Source: Actinospica acidithermotolerans (GTDB lineage Bacteria; Actinomycetota; Actinomycetes; Streptomycetales; Catenulisporaceae). From it: a DNA stretch of 64,000 nucleotides. The notes under the pieces were generated by a model that searched no databases, had not been told where the DNA came from, and was given only the letters and a program-made list of their open reading frames with translations. Made by a program: the position numbers and the translations under genes. The stretch covers positions 1 to 64,000 of the forward strand of contig NZ_JAGSOH010000006.1 of NCBI RefSeq assembly GCF_018139625.1, in the 5' to 3' direction. Positions 26,309 to 33,369 of this stretch are shown one piece after another. Numbering within the stretch: the stretch's first letter is position 1; each line of letters starts with the position of its first letter.

Positions 26309-27532
26309 ATGCGCGAAACAGTGATCATCGAGCCTGCGGCAATGAGCCCCACAGTCCTCGACGAACAGCCGCTGCTCGGCTGCACGGTCGCCGTCACGGC
26401 CGACCGTCGCCGCGAGGACCTCGCCGCCCTGCTGCGCAGGCGCGGCGCCCGGGTGGTCGAAGCCCCGACGCTCAAGCTCGTCCCGTTGGAGGACGACGCC
26501 GAGCTGCGCGCGGCGACGAGGGCGTGCATCGACGCGCCGCCTGACTACGTCGTCGCCACCACGGGACGCGGCTGGCGCGGCTGGATCTCCGCGGCCGAGG
26601 GCTGGGGCGACGCCCCCGAACTGCAGGCCGCGCTCGCGAAGGCCGTCGTCGTCTCGCGCGGGCCCAAGGCCACCGGCGCGGTCCGGGCCAGCGGACTGCG
26701 CGAGCACTTCTCGGCCGGCTCCGAGGTCTCCCGCGAGGTGCTCGACTGGCTGCGCACCCAGGACGTGCGGGGCAAGCGCGTCGCCGTCCAGCAGTACGGC
26801 GCCGTGGATCCGACCGTGGACTGCGACCTGGCCGCCGAGCTGCGAGCCGACGGCGTCGAGGTGCTGACGGTCCCCGTCTACCGCTGGGACCCGCCGGAGG
26901 ACCGGCCCGCCGTGGACCGGCTGCTCGAGGCGATCGAGAAGCGCGAGGTGCATGCCGTGGCCTTCACCTCCGCCCCCGGCGTCGCCGCGCTGCTGGAGGC
27001 CGCCGAGGCGCGCGACGCGGCCTTCGGCGTCGAGCGGCTGCTCGAAGCCCTGCGCACGGACGTGATCGCCGCCTGCGTCGGCCCGGTCTGCGCGAAACCG
27101 CTGCGCGACCGGGACGTGCCGAGCGTGCTGCCCGAGCGCTCCCGGCTCGGCGCCCTCGTGGCCGAACTCTGCGTCGCCGTGCCGCGGCGGATCCGCCGCG
27201 AGATCCCGGCCGAGGACGGCAGGACGCTGACCATCCAGGGCAGCGCGGTGCTCGTCCGCGACGAGGCGGTGCTGCTGCCGCCGGTGGTCGCCGCGGTCCT
27301 GGCCGAGCTCGCCCAGCGTCCCGGCTGGGTCGTCTCCCGGGCCGAGCTGCTGCGCCGGGTCTGGCGCTCGCGCGGATCCGGCCTGGCCACCGGCACCGCG
27401 AACGTCCGCGACCAGCACATCGTCGAGTCGACAATCGCCCGCCTGCGGACCGCGCTCGGCGACGACGCCGACCTGGTGCGCACGGTCACCAAGCGCGGCT
27501 ACCGCCTCGCCGTCACCCCGAGCGGCGGCTGA
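26309..27532 (+). CDS. Uroporphyrinogen-III synthase / winged-helix regulator fusion
   Basis: The N-terminal ~270 residues form a HemD domain (LLGCTVAVTADRRREDLAALL, KRVAVQQYG, AVAFTSAPGVAALLEAA, IAACVGPVCAKPLRD). The C-terminal ~110 residues form an OmpR-type winged helix (PPVVAAVLAELAQRPGWVVS, VRDQHIVESTIARLRTALGD, VRTVTKRGYRLAVTP). Such fusions are common beside nir/nas genes in actinobacteria. They are thought to help link siroheme supply or nitrogen regulation to nitrite reductase. Whether the HemD part is catalytic is uncertain. Start ATG at 26309 lacks a clear ribosome site; ATG at 26342 is an alternative. Confidence 0.88.
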   Translation: MRETVIIEPAAMSPTVLDEQPLLGCTVAVTADRRREDLAALLRRRGARVVEAPTLKLVPLEDDAELRAATRACIDAPPDYVVATTGRGWRGWISAAEGWGDAPELQAALAKAVVVSRGPKATGAVRASGLREHFSAGSEVSREVLDWLRTQDVRGKRVAVQQYGAVDPTVDCDLAAELRADGVEVLTVPVYRWDPPEDRPAVDRLLEAIEKREVHAVAFTSAPGVAALLEAAEARDAAFGVERLLEALRTDVIAACVGPVCAKPLRDRDVPSVLPERSRLGALVAELCVAVPRRIRREIPAEDGRTLTIQGSAVLVRDEAVLLPPVVAAVLAELAQRPGWVVSRAELLRRVWRSRGSGLATGTANVRDQHIVESTIARLRTALGDDADLVRTVTKRGYRLAVTPSGG

Positions 27533-27627
27533 GGCGCCGCGGGCCGCGGCGGGTCCGTGGGATGGCGTAACCATGGCGTGACCAGGGAGTGCCGCATGGT
27601 CGCCGCGCGCCGGGGTATGAGGGGGCG

Positions 27628-27837
27628 ATGACGGACCACACCCGAGCCGCTTCGGCGGCAGCTGAAGCGGAAGACGCGTGGGACCGGCTCGCCGCGCTGG
27701 CCTTCGGGGGCGGCGGGTCGGCGGGCGGCTGCTCTGAGCACGCCCACGCGTACGAGTGCACCTGCGAGGATCCCGCCGCCGGGCCGGCCGAGGCTGCCGC
27801 AGCGGCTTCGGACCCTGAGATGGAGACAGCGGACTGA
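27628..27837 (+). CDS. Small Cys/His-rich protein
   Basis: The 69-residue acidic protein carries the cluster CSEHAHAYECTCED at about residues 35-48: three Cys and two His within 14 residues, suggestive of a single metal-binding knuckle. The flanks are Ala/Glu-rich and probably disordered. ATG at 27628 follows gaggggg closely. No family is recognised. It lies upstream of the RsbW-like gene with 125 nt between them, which includes that gene's own promoter. Coding status is plausible but not certain. Confidence 0.5.
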   Translation: MTDHTRAASAAAEAEDAWDRLAALAFGGGGSAGGCSEHAHAYECTCEDPAAGPAEAAAAASDPEMETAD

Positions 27838-27866
27838 CTCAGCCGCCTGCCGTGCCCGGAGGGGGC

Positions 27867-27891
27867 GTTTACGCAGCACCGCGGCGGGTTA
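27867..27891 (+). promoter_or_regulatory. Sigma-B-like promoter of the RsbW-like gene
   Basis: GTTT (27867-27870), a 15-nt spacer and GGGTTA (27886-27891) fit the sigma-B/sigma-F family pattern (GTTT / GGGTAT-like). The box continues as gggttacccgg, a sequence nearly repeated before the next gene. A sigma-B-dependent anti-sigma gene would make an autoregulatory loop. Confidence 0.5.
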
Positions 27892-27962
27892 CCCGGCTTA
27901 TCGACTCCGATCGGCGCGCACCTGCGCGAAGCGGGAACCGGATCAGTCGCAAGGAGCGCGAG

Positions 27963-28445
27963 ATGTGGCCGAACGACCAGGTGGCCGGGCCGCCGGGCAC
28001 GGCGCCGGGGCGCGCTGGCGGAACGGGGCGCCTCGCGACGATCACGATGCCGGCCACCGACCGGTACGTGGCCTTCGCGCGGCTCGCCACCGCGCACCTG
28101 TGCGGCGCGGTCGGGATGACCGTCAGCCGGGCCGCCGACCTGCGGCTCGCCGTGGACGAGGCCTGCAAGCAGTTCCTCGACCGGGACGCGCCGTGGACCG
28201 ACCCCGGTGCCCCGCTGGAGCTCCGCTTCGACCGTGAGCCCGAGGCGCTGCGGATCACCGTGCGCGGGCCGGTCGCGGACGGCTGGCCGGACCGCGGCGG
28301 CCTGAGCTGGCTCATCCTGGAGACCCTCATCGGCGACGTGCGCGAGGAGATCGTCCCCGGCGGCGGCGCGGGCACCCTGCGCTTCGCCGAGGCCCTGCCC
28401 GCCGACGGCGTGCCCGGCGACGTCCTCTGGTTCGCCGCCTCCTGA
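27963..28445 (+). CDS. RsbW-like ATP-binding anti-sigma regulatory protein
   Basis: The 160-residue protein has the HATPase fold of serine kinase anti-sigma factors: PATDRYVAFARLATAHLCGAVG, then the N-box helix RAADLRLAVDEACKQFL, and a C-terminal GAGTLRFAEALP strand. In the N-box the usual Asn is replaced by Gln or Lys (DEACKQ), so kinase activity may be weak or absent, as in several actinobacterial relatives. It would bind a sigma-B-type factor or anti-anti-sigma protein, none of which is encoded in this window. ATG at 27963 follows aaggag by 8 nt. Confidence 0.75.
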   Translation: MWPNDQVAGPPGTAPGRAGGTGRLATITMPATDRYVAFARLATAHLCGAVGMTVSRAADLRLAVDEACKQFLDRDAPWTDPGAPLELRFDREPEALRITVRGPVADGWPDRGGLSWLILETLIGDVREEIVPGGGAGTLRFAEALPADGVPGDVLWFAAS

Positions 28446-28457
28446 CGCGCACCCCAC

Positions 28458-28483
28458 GTTTCGCGCCCCCGGCGCCCGGTTAC
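28458..28483 (+). promoter_or_regulatory. Sigma-B-like promoter of the four-helix membrane protein
   Basis: GTTT (28458-28461), 16 nt, then GGTTAC (28478-28483) in the context cggttacccgg. This matches the motif in front of the RsbW-like gene. Confidence 0.4.
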
Positions 28484-28541
28484 CCGGGATCGACCCGCAC
28501 CAAGAGGATCCCGCCGGGATCCGCCGGACGGAGGTGTGATC

Positions 28542-29210
28542 ATGGTGCACGACACGCGGAGAGACCACGCGCGGCGCGGCGGCCGGATCCGCGCGAGGCT
28601 CGTCTTCACGCTGATCGGGGCGGCCGCCCTGGTGGTCGGCGCGTTCCTGGATTGGACGGGCTCGCTGCCCGGTAGCAAGTTGACGATGCGAAGCCTGGTG
28701 CATAACGACTTCTCCACCACGGGCAACGTGCTGCACTCGGTGGGCGCGATCAGCGTTCTGATCGCGGCCCTGGCGGTGCTGAGCCTGCTCGACCCGCTCG
28801 GCTGGCTGACGAGGCTCGCCGGGCTGGCCGCGGTGGTGCTGTTCGTCATGTTCGGCATCCAGGTGTACGCGCACAACGGGCAGAACTGGAGCACCACGTT
28901 CCACGCCCTGCAGGCGGGCGCGTGGCTGCAGCTGGCGGGCGGCCTCCTGCTGCTGCTCACCGGGATGATCCGGTACCGCCGCAGGCGCGTCCGGGTCGTC
29001 GAACCCGCCCTGGACGAGCGCGTCGGCACGGCCGCCCCGGACAGCGCGTCGGCTCCGGGTGCCGCGGAGCCCGCGGCCACCACGGCCGAGTTGCGCCGCG
29101 AGGAGCTCGAACCGGACTCGACGGTCTTCCGGCCGCCGGTGCCGGAGGAGACCCACGTGGGCGGCGGGCCCGGCGAGGCGCCCCGGGAGACCGAAGGGCC
29201 GACCGGCTGA
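28542..29210 (+). CDS. Four-helix membrane protein with acidic tail
   Basis: The 222-residue protein has four predicted membrane helices: LVFTLIGAAALVVGAFL, VLHSVGAISVLIAALAVL, LAGLAAVVLFVMFGIQVYA, and LQLAGGLLLLLTGMI. A ~75-residue cytoplasmic tail rich in Glu, Pro and Ala follows. I recognise no family beyond similarity to small stress-associated membrane proteins of actinobacteria. ATG at 28542 is 7 nt after ggagg; a GTG at 28536 is too close to that site. A perfect hairpin follows. The 304 nt to the next gene hold only that terminator and a purine-rich stretch. Confidence 0.7.
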   Translation: MVHDTRRDHARRGGRIRARLVFTLIGAAALVVGAFLDWTGSLPGSKLTMRSLVHNDFSTTGNVLHSVGAISVLIAALAVLSLLDPLGWLTRLAGLAAVVLFVMFGIQVYAHNGQNWSTTFHALQAGAWLQLAGGLLLLLTGMIRYRRRRVRVVEPALDERVGTAAPDSASAPGAAEPAATTAELRREELEPDSTVFRPPVPEETHVGGGPGEAPRETEGPTG

Positions 29211-29233
29211 GCCCGGCTCCGGCGACACCACGA

Positions 29234-29265
29234 AACCCCGCCGATCGGCTTTGATCGGCGGGGTT
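29234..29265 (+). terminator. Rho-independent-like terminator
   Basis: A perfect 13-bp stem (aaccccgccgatc / gatcggcggggtt) with a 6-nt loop ggcttt lies 24 nt after the membrane-protein stop. The stem ends in tt but lacks a long T-run. Confidence 0.8.
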
Positions 29266-29514
29266 CTCGCGGCTCCTCGCGCGCGGGCCGACGCGGGATG
29301 GGGAGTGGACCGGCCGGGCGAGGAGGGGAGGAGACCGGCCGGTCCTGCGTCGGCCCGCGACGCGCGAGGCACGTGCACGGCACCGGCATGTCGCACACGC
29401 CAGCTCCGGTTACCCCGGGTCCGGGAACCCATGCGCCCGCCGGGCCGGGATTCGCGAACGATTCCGCCGCGGTCCCAGGACGTGCGCGGGAGGGGACGGC
29501 GGCGGCGCAGCCGC

Positions 29515-29880
29515 TCAGCCCGGGCGCCCCTCGCCGGTGTCGCGCGCGCCCTGCCGCGGGATGCGCGAGATGCGGTGCCGGCGGCGGAACCAGTACCCGT
29601 AGAAGCGCTTGTGCCGCAGCTTCCACAGCCCGCACCCGGCCAGGCCCGCGCCGAGCACGGCCGCGAACAGCGGCCAGATCCCCAGCACCCCGGCGGCGGT
29701 CACCGCGGCGAGCCACGCAGCCGCGCTCAGCGCGCCGAGCACGCGCCGGCGCCACCCGGGCCGGGGGTGCACACCGTGCCGGGTGAGCCGCTCGAAGCGG
29801 CGGGCCCACTTGGGGTCGTCGATCGCGGACCCGCACTCGATATCGGCGAGTATGCGCTTGTCCCGGGCAGAGAGCTCCAT
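29515..29880 (-). CDS. DUF3040-type small membrane protein
   Basis: The ~121-residue protein has the family's N-terminal motif (MELSARDKRILADIECGSAIDDPKWARRF) and two adjacent membrane helices (AAAWLAAVTAAGVLGI, LFAAVLGAGLAGCGLW), ending in a basic tail (RHKRFYGYWFRRRHR). DUF3040 proteins are widespread in actinobacteria and their function is unknown. ATG at 29880 is preferred to the in-frame GTG at 29892, since the family starts with M-x-L-S. A sigma-B-like promoter precedes it. Confidence 0.8.
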   Translation of the reverse strand: MELSARDKRILADIECGSAIDDPKWARRFERLTRHGVHPRPGWRRRVLGALSAAAWLAAVTAAGVLGIWPLFAAVLGAGLAGCGLWKLRHKRFYGYWFRRRHRISRIPRQGARDTGEGRPG

Positions 29881-29919
29881 GTCCTGATCCACCTAGCGGC
29901 CGACAGTCTCAGGCCTCGC

Positions 29920-29944
29920 GTACCCCTCCGCGCGGGCCCCACAC
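29920..29944 (-). promoter_or_regulatory. Sigma-B-like promoter of the DUF3040 gene
   Basis: Read on the minus strand: GTGT (29941-29944), 15 nt, GGGTAC (29920-29925). This fits the actinobacterial sigma-B pattern G-N-N-T, 14-16 nt, GGGTAC. Confidence 0.5.
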
Positions 29945-30145
29945 CAATCAGTGTGGCATCTGGCGCGCACACCCCCTGTGAGGCGAAATGTCCGCTGGGA
30001 CGCATGGGGTGCAGCGTGTCGCGATTCGTCGGTATGTACTGTTTCGGCGGATGAAACGCCGCGCCCCGCGTTATTCGGTCGCGAATCGGGCAACCTCCCC
30101 TCAGAGTGGGTAAAAGAGCATCGGGGAACACGCCGGGAGGCAGCG

Positions 30146-31042
30146 ATGGCGGTGGAGTCGGCCCGCAACGGACCCGTCGATCTGGCCTACGAGACCGTCG
30201 GACCTCCCGGCGGGGAGCCGCTGCTGCTGATCATGGGCCTGGACTCGCCGATGCGCTGGTGGCCGGACGGCTTCTGCGCCGAACTGGCCGACCGCGGCTT
30301 CACCGTCGCCCGCTTCGACAACCGGGACACCGGCCGCTCCACCCGCACCGCCGGGCGGCCCTGCTCGGCCGCGGGCCGGGCCGGCGCCGGCTACTCGGCG
30401 CTGGACATGATCGAGGACGCCAGGGCCGTGCTCGACGCCCTGGCCTGGCCGGACGCGCACGTCGTCGGGCAGTCCATGGGCGCCAGCATCGCCATCGGCC
30501 TCGGCCTGCACCACCCGGGGCGGGTGCGCACCGTGACCACGCTCAGCGCACTGCCCCGCGGCTTCCGGCTGGCCGAGGTCGCGCGCTACGTGGATCCGGT
30601 GGGCCTCGCGCGGATGGCCCGGGTCACCGCGCGCCGCCCGCGCACCCGGCAGCAGCTGCTCCGCCAGCACGTCGCGCTGGCCCGGATGCAGGCCGCCGGG
30701 TCGCAGCCCTTCGACGAGCGCTGGGCCACGGAGACCGCCCGGCAGGTGCTCGCCGACGGCCCGAGCGACCCGGCCGCCTCGGCCCGGCAGCTCGCCGCGA
30801 TCCGCACCGGCTCCCGCCTGCTGCGCCACCCCGAACGGCTCGGCGTCCCGCTGCTCGCCATCCACGGAGCCGAGGACCCGCTGGTGCGCCCCTCGGCCGC
30901 CGCCGCACTGGCCAGGGCCGTTCCCGGCGGCCGCGCGATCGTCTTCGGCGACATGGGCCACGAGGTGCCGCGCCGGCTCTGGCCCGCCCTCGCCGACGCC
31001 ATCTCCCGCAACGCCTCCCGGGCCCGCATCCTCGCGCAGTAG
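30146..31042 (+). CDS. Alpha/beta hydrolase
   Basis: The 298-residue protein is a classical alpha/beta hydrolase. The oxyanion region is LLLIMGLDSPMRWW, the nucleophile is the Ser of VVGQSMGAS, the acid lies in HGAEDPLV, and the His in FGDMGHEVPRRLW. It resembles the aclacinomycin methylesterase (RdmC)/TAP-like group, but the substrate cannot be deduced. The ATG at 30146 follows gggagg by 5 nt. A GGGTAA box (30107-30112) could be part of a stress-type promoter, though its -35 is poor. It is monocistronic or weakly linked to the RraA-like gene 40 nt downstream. Confidence 0.85.
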   Translation: MAVESARNGPVDLAYETVGPPGGEPLLLIMGLDSPMRWWPDGFCAELADRGFTVARFDNRDTGRSTRTAGRPCSAAGRAGAGYSALDMIEDARAVLDALAWPDAHVVGQSMGASIAIGLGLHHPGRVRTVTTLSALPRGFRLAEVARYVDPVGLARMARVTARRPRTRQQLLRQHVALARMQAAGSQPFDERWATETARQVLADGPSDPAASARQLAAIRTGSRLLRHPERLGVPLLAIHGAEDPLVRPSAAAALARAVPGGRAIVFGDMGHEVPRRLWPALADAISRNASRARILAQ

Positions 31043-31082
31043 ACCGCGATCAGCCGCAGTACGAGGGCGTATTCCGCCTAGG

Positions 31083-31721
31083 ATGGAAGCCGTGAGCGAC
31101 TTCGACGGATTCCACGAGGTGCCCACCGCCGCGCTCGGCGACCTGCTCGGCCGCGAGCAGTTCATGGACGCCGGGATCAGGCCCCTGTGGGAATCGCCGC
31201 GGCTGGCCGGCCCGGCGTTCCCGGTCCGCTGCGCCCCGAACGACAACCTGATGCTGCACGCCGCGATCTACCGCGCGAAGCCCGGCTCCGTGATCGTCGT
31301 GGAGAGCGGCGACCTCGACTTCGCGCTCGCGGGCGGCAACGTCTGCGCCATCGCCCGCCGGCGCGGCATCGCAGGCTTCGTACTCGACGGCCTGGTCCGC
31401 GACATCGGCGAGATCCGCGAGCTCGGCTTCCCCGTCTTCGGCCGGGGCATGATCCCCAAGCCCGGCGGCAAGGCGGCGACCTCGCCCTTCTACGAGCCGG
31501 CGACGTGCGGCGGGGTGACCGTGTATCCCGACGACATCGTGGTCGCGGACGAGGACGGCGTCGCGGTCGTGCCCGCGCCGCAGGCCGCCACGGTCCTCGG
31601 CGATGCCCGCGCCCAGCTCGCGCGGGAGGCCGCGCAGACGCTCGACGACTGGGAGCGGGCGCACCACGCCCGGGTGGAGAAGCTCCTCGCCGAGGCCGGC
31701 TTCGAGGACTTCGAGGACTGA
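31083..31721 (+). CDS. RraA / HMG-aldolase family protein
   Basis: The family includes the RNase E regulator RraA and class II 4-hydroxy-4-methyl-2-oxoglutarate/oxaloacetate aldolases. Visible elements are PTAALGDLLGREQ, PGSVIVVESGDLDFALAGGN, the RGIAGFVLDGLVRDIGEI core with the metal/substrate-binding R-D, FPVFGRGMIPKPGGKA, and YPDDIVVADEDGVAVVP. The G-x-x-x-D-G-x-x-R-D signature suggests a metal-dependent lyase rather than a pure regulator. ATG at 31083 has no site. A GTG at 31092, giving SDFDGFHEVPT, is a reasonable alternative because ggatgg lies 5-10 nt before it. Confidence 0.82.
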   Translation: MEAVSDFDGFHEVPTAALGDLLGREQFMDAGIRPLWESPRLAGPAFPVRCAPNDNLMLHAAIYRAKPGSVIVVESGDLDFALAGGNVCAIARRRGIAGFVLDGLVRDIGEIRELGFPVFGRGMIPKPGGKAATSPFYEPATCGGVTVYPDDIVVADEDGVAVVPAPQAATVLGDARAQLAREAAQTLDDWERAHHARVEKLLAEAGFEDFED

Positions 31722-31757
31722 GCGTAACCGGACGACCACTCAGTCGTTAAGCCTTTC

Positions 31758-32012
31758 ATGGAGATAACCGATGTCACGACGATCGACCGGATGTCCGACG
31801 CGGAGGTCGACGAGCTTCTCGCCCGCGCGCTCAGCCCGCACACCCCGGTAGAGATCTTCTACGCGGTCCTGGACCGCATCGGCGGCATTCCCGCGGCCGC
31901 CCCCGAGGCGATGGCCTACCCCGACGCCGAACCCGTGCCCGACGCGGAGCCCGCCGCCGACCCGGCCCCCGCCGAGGAGCCCGTCCTGGCGGAGGTCGGG
32001 AGCGAGGCCTGA
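31758..32012 (+). CDS. Small acidic hypothetical protein
   Basis: The 84-residue protein has a short helical domain (MSDAEVDELLARALSPHTPVEIFYAVLDRIGG) and a Pro/Ala/Glu repeat tail (DAEPVPDAEPAADPAPAEEP), probably unstructured. There is no known family. ATG at 31758 has only a weak upstream site. It ends 10 nt before the convergent ROK regulator gene. Confidence 0.5.
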   Translation: MEITDVTTIDRMSDAEVDELLARALSPHTPVEIFYAVLDRIGGIPAAAPEAMAYPDAEPVPDAEPAADPAPAEEPVLAEVGSEA

Positions 32013-32021
32013 TTCCCCGCG

Positions 32022-33200
32022 CTACACGCCGGAGCGGATGCTCTGCCGGGGCGCGGCCAGCGGCGTGGCCAGGACGATGCCGGCCGCGCCGATCGCGATC
32101 AGGTCGTCGGCCCACGGACGCGTGTCGATGCTGGTCTCCCGGACGCAGGGGAGCAGGTGATCGGCGAGCGCGCGGTGGAACGAGGCCGCCAGGAACGGCC
32201 ACAGCATGCTGATCTCGCCGATGACGACGACGCGCTCCGGGCCGAGCAGGTTCACCGAGCCGGCGAGGGCGCGGCCGAGCAGCTCGCCCGCCCGGTGCAG
32301 CAGATCCAGGCCGGCCTGATCGCCCTCCGCGGCCACCGCGCGCAGGTCCTCGAGGGACGCGGCCGGCCCGACGATGCCGAGCTCGCGGGCGCGGCGCAGC
32401 AGCGACTCGGTGCTCACCTGGGTCTCCAGGCAGCCGCGGTTGCCGCAGCTGCAGACCGGGCCGTCCTGCAGGATCGGCATGTGCCCGAACTCGCCGGCCG
32501 CCCCCGCCGCGCCGCGGTACGGCGCGCCGTCCAGCACCATGCCGAGGCCGATGCCCTCGCCGATCGCGACGAGCAGGAAGTCGGCGCAGTCGGCGCCCGC
32601 GCCGTAGAGCCGCTCGGCCGCCGTGACGGCGCTGATGTCGTTGTCCACGAACACCGGCACGCCGAGGGCGGCGCGCATCCGGGCGGCCAGCGGCATGCCG
32701 GTCCAGCCCAGGCGCACCGACATGCGCAGCGTCCCGGTCTCCGGCTCCACGACCCCGGGGACCGCGATCCCGACGCCGAGCAGCGGCAGCCGGCGCTCGG
32801 CGGCGGACTCGATCTCCGAGCGGATCAGGGTCGTGAGCACGTCCACCGCGTCCGGCCGGCTCGGGTCGAAGGGATGCCGGAAGCCGTGCACGACGGTCGC
32901 GTCCAGCTGCGTCAGCACGCCGGTGACGTGCTCGTGCGCGACCTGCACGCCGAGCGCGTGCGCCGAGTCTGGCACCAGTTCGAGCGGGATCGAGGGCCGG
33001 CCGGTGTGCGAGGTGCGCGGCTCGCCCTCCTCGACCAGGCCCGCGTCGAGCAGCCGGCGGGTGATCGTGGTGATCGTCGCCGGGCTCAGTTCGAGCTGCT
33101 CGGCGATCTCCGCGCGGCTGAGCCCGCCGTGCCTGGCCAGGATCGCCAGCACGGCCGTGCGCGTCATGTCGCCCGAGACCGAGCCCGCACCCCAGCGCAT
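32022..33200 (-). CDS. ROK-family transcriptional regulator (NagC/XylR type)
   Basis: An N-terminal winged helix (LSRAEIAEQLELSPATITTI) is joined to a sugar-kinase-fold ROK domain. This has the phosphate and sugar-binding stretches VFVDNDISAVTAAE and GEGIGLGMVLDGAPYRGAAG, GEFGHMPI, and the zinc motif CSCGNRGCLE. It is divergent from the GH30 galactanase (170 nt between starts), so it probably senses a sugar and controls that gene or itself. ATG at 33200 is the natural start. Confidence 0.9.
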   Translation of the reverse strand: MRWGAGSVSGDMTRTAVLAILARHGGLSRAEIAEQLELSPATITTITRRLLDAGLVEEGEPRTSHTGRPSIPLELVPDSAHALGVQVAHEHVTGVLTQLDATVVHGFRHPFDPSRPDAVDVLTTLIRSEIESAAERRLPLLGVGIAVPGVVEPETGTLRMSVRLGWTGMPLAARMRAALGVPVFVDNDISAVTAAERLYGAGADCADFLLVAIGEGIGLGMVLDGAPYRGAAGAAGEFGHMPILQDGPVCSCGNRGCLETQVSTESLLRRARELGIVGPAASLEDLRAVAAEGDQAGLDLLHRAGELLGRALAGSVNLLGPERVVVIGEISMLWPFLAASFHRALADHLLPCVRETSIDTRPWADDLIAIGAAGIVLATPLAAPRQSIRSGV

Positions 33201-33369
33201 ATCGACCAGTCTCCATACGATGTCGAATCATCCGGTACGTCCCGTTGCGGACCGTGATCCTTCCAGCCTAGTCGCAGTGGCGTGACAGGGCCGGGTCTTG
33301 ACAGCGCTGTGCGCCGGATCTAACTTCCGCGCAAGATAATTTACGCCCGAATTAAAGGGGTGTCCCACA

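Noticed and set aside
30107-30112. GGGTAA as a fourth sigma-B-like promoter before the alpha/beta hydrolase
   Set aside because: No acceptable -35 element at 14-16 nt.
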